Source: Pedobacter nutrimenti
GTDB taxonomy: Bacteria > Bacteroidota > Bacteroidia > Sphingobacteriales > Sphingobacteriaceae
Direction of reading: 5' to 3'
DNA: 64,000 nt
Assembly (NCBI RefSeq): GCF_003208655.1
Contig: NZ_QKLU01000005.1
Coordinates: 154,889 to 218,888, forward strand
The position numbers and the translations under genes were made by a program. The notes beneath the pieces were generated by a model. The model saw only the letters and a list, made by a program, of their open reading frames with translations, was not told the DNA's origin and did not search any database. Each line of letters opens with the position of its first letter. Position 1 is the stretch's first letter. Positions 62,521 through 64,000 of the stretch are shown one piece after another.

Positions 62521-62865
62521 TCAGGATCCGGAGTTTTCTTTTACTTTAAACCGGACCATATCGGCAATCAGGTCCAAAGGCATGGGCTGGTCAATTGGAA
62601 ATTGAACAGAACCTTTTCCCTTTTTATAATTTGACAAGGCGTCGGAAAAAGCCCGGTGTGCAGAAGGCGTCGCATACAAACCAATATGCTTTTTAAAAGC
62701 GGCAAAATAAATCAGCGGCCTGGTTTTAAGTTTATAAGCGGGCATCGCATAACTTATGCTTTCTTCTGCCTGAGGCGCATTTTTTTTTATGGTTTCCCTT
62801 ACCTGTGTTAAAATCAACTGGATGGGACCGGGAAAACTTTGTATATATTGATCTACACTATTCAT
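62521..62865 (-). CDS. DUF1801-family protein
   Basis: 114 residues. Features of the DUF1801/YdhG-like group: AEESISYAMPAYKL, YFAAFKKHIGLYATPSAH and KGKGSVQFPIDQPMP. Related proteins have been proposed as iron chaperones, without strong support. Single gene; no neighbour linkage. Confidence 0.85.
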   Translation of the reverse strand: MNSVDQYIQSFPGPIQLILTQVRETIKKNAPQAEESISYAMPAYKLKTRPLIYFAAFKKHIGLYATPSAHRAFSDALSNYKKGKGSVQFPIDQPMPLDLIADMVRFKVKENSGS

Positions 62866-62980
62866 TGATTTAGGTTCCTTTTCTTAAAATTAATCAAAAA
62901 ATTATTAGAACAGCTTTTAAATTTAACAGCTCCTTAACTTTTTTTAACTTTATTTAGCAAGCGGCCGGGCTGTCCGGGCT

Positions 62981-62988
62981 TAACTTTG
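62981..62988 (+). promoter_or_regulatory. candidate -7 element directly before the gene at 62994
   Basis: TAACTTTG matches TAnnTTTG and is followed by CC; the ATG is 5 nt later. Upstream at -33 only a weak TTTAG is present. It implies a leaderless transcript. Confidence 0.45.
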
Positions 62989-62993
62989 CCTCC

Positions 62994-63821
62994 ATGATAC
63001 CAAGCAAGAATACCTACCCGAAATTCATTGCCATTGGCTGGATCTCCATGTTTTTTTACCTGTCGGCACAGGGACAAATCAATGAAGTAAAGAGACCAAC
63101 AGATCCCTGCAAACAGATGAAAATAATGTCTGTTGTGCAGAATAATGAGGCGTTAAAATCTATAGCTGCACATATACTTACCCTTCAGGATGGTATAGAG
63201 TGGGGGGTAAACCACAATCTGGATGCTTTGCCGGGCAAAGACAATACAAATTTAAACTATAAACAGGCGAAGGTAAAGCAAGGCATAACAGATACCTGGG
63301 ACGCTGATTTTTACTGGAACCCTAAAGATGGTTATACCATTGGCCGGACTTATCTGCACCCGGGAGAAGGCGCACCCTCTCCGGATGACGTATTTATTCT
63401 GATAGATCAATTGAACAGGAGCCTCGATTTGGCAAAGAGCCCTAAACACATGATTGATTATTATAAAAGTAATGTCTCCACAACGGTGATTACCCAGCAT
63501 GCAACTTATGTCGTGATGGTAAGGGACTGGGATGAGCTTGAAAAGGCCTTTTTAACTTATAACAAAGACAGAAAAGCCTATTTAGATCTGTACAGACAAG
63601 CGGCAAGTACTTACAGCAGCGAGGAGGTGAACCCGCATGCCAGCATAGGAGAGGCCAGCTCCTTTGCTTTATTAATGCTGCTGAACAAAGCCATTGTTTT
63701 GTATATAGCCCCTCGGGTTCAATCCAATGTGCCTTTGGAGTTCAAATTTATAGAAGCTGGTTTTGATAGAGGAGAGCCCAGTGTAAGGTCAGTCAGTTGT
63801 TGGATCAGGCAGAGGAATTGA
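62994..63821 (+). CDS. secreted protein of unknown function
   Basis: 275 residues. A signal peptide covers ~residues 1-31 (FIAIGWISMFFYLSAQGQ). The body is helical and polar with FWNP- and W-rich turns (DTWDADFYWNPKDGYTIG) and no domain I recognise. The last ~8 residues (CWIRQRN) look unlike the rest, and other frames downstream stay open with plausible composition, so the end may be altered by a frameshift. Confidence 0.65.
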   Translation: MIPSKNTYPKFIAIGWISMFFYLSAQGQINEVKRPTDPCKQMKIMSVVQNNEALKSIAAHILTLQDGIEWGVNHNLDALPGKDNTNLNYKQAKVKQGITDTWDADFYWNPKDGYTIGRTYLHPGEGAPSPDDVFILIDQLNRSLDLAKSPKHMIDYYKSNVSTTVITQHATYVVMVRDWDELEKAFLTYNKDRKAYLDLYRQAASTYSSEEVNPHASIGEASSFALLMLLNKAIVLYIAPRVQSNVPLEFKFIEAGFDRGEPSVRSVSCWIRQRN

Positions 63822-64000
63822 TGGGTATTGCAATACTATCTTTTTTAAAGATGGATCTTATGGATTTAGTAATTTTTCAATACTTTTATTGCAGCAGAAA
63901 GAGGGTTTAAAAATGGTATGAAAGTACCGGTCCATTAAACGGTCTCTGTAGTTTTAACGCGATAGGTAAATAACAAACCAAAAATATTAATGAACAACTG

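Overview
The window looks like chromosomal DNA of a Bacteroidota bacterium of the Sphingobacteriaceae/Pedobacter type. Supporting signs are two SusC/SusD pairs, many exported glycosidases, an ECF sigma/FecR-type anti-sigma pair, absence of Shine-Dalgarno sequences, several promoters of the Bacteroidota TTTG / TAnnTTTG form, and LytTR and TPR-HTH regulators. No genus marker gene (rRNA, rpoB) is present, so the genus is an inference. I see no insertion sequence, prophage or CRISPR array.

Layout. (1) 1-10881: a tightly packed plus-strand operon of exported carbohydrate-active enzymes: three GH29 alpha-L-fucosidases (the first cut by the window edge), an SGNH esterase, an SGNH plus alpha/beta-hydrolase fusion, a poorly classified TIM-barrel glycosidase-like protein and a GH3 enzyme. 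Together they fit removal of fucose and acyl groups from a branched plant or algal glycan. (2) 11026-24228: housekeeping and signalling genes: exported Mn-type superoxide dismutase, lipoprotein, MscS channel, VOC protein, MgtC, S41 peptidase, LytS/LytTR-type two-component pair, a HExxH protein, a beta-lactamase-fold hydrolase; then tRNA-Pro. (3) 24995-32018: TPR-HTH regulator followed by TonB-dependent receptor, beta-helix lipoprotein and beta-propeller phytase, which I read as a phytate/organic-phosphate acquisition locus. (4) 32138-39772: a PAS histidine kinase, then a TetR gene and a TolC/HlyD/RND efflux operon that share a palindromic operator present three times.

(5) 39847-54803: two back-to-back glycan loci. 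On the minus strand SusC-SusD-GH92-GH18 forms a probable high-mannose N-glycan utilisation locus. On the plus strand an ECF sigma factor, a FecR-type anti-sigma factor, an STN-domain SusC and a SusD form a second uptake system without visible enzymes. They share a ~230-bp intergenic region. (6) 54828-63821: small and accessory genes: an ASCH-like protein, two small proteins, a HigBA toxin-antitoxin pair, an ECF sigma / small anti-sigma-like / ClpP-paralogue operon, GNAT, an oxidoreductase / LMW phosphatase / FUSC operon, and several hypothetical genes.

The least ordinary items are the operator-decorated TetR-RND locus, the sigma-ClpP operon, the phytase locus, the unclassified glycosidase-like protein at 6680-8419 and promoters lying so close to start codons that transcripts would be leaderless. 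All functional calls are from reading the sequence; no database search was run.
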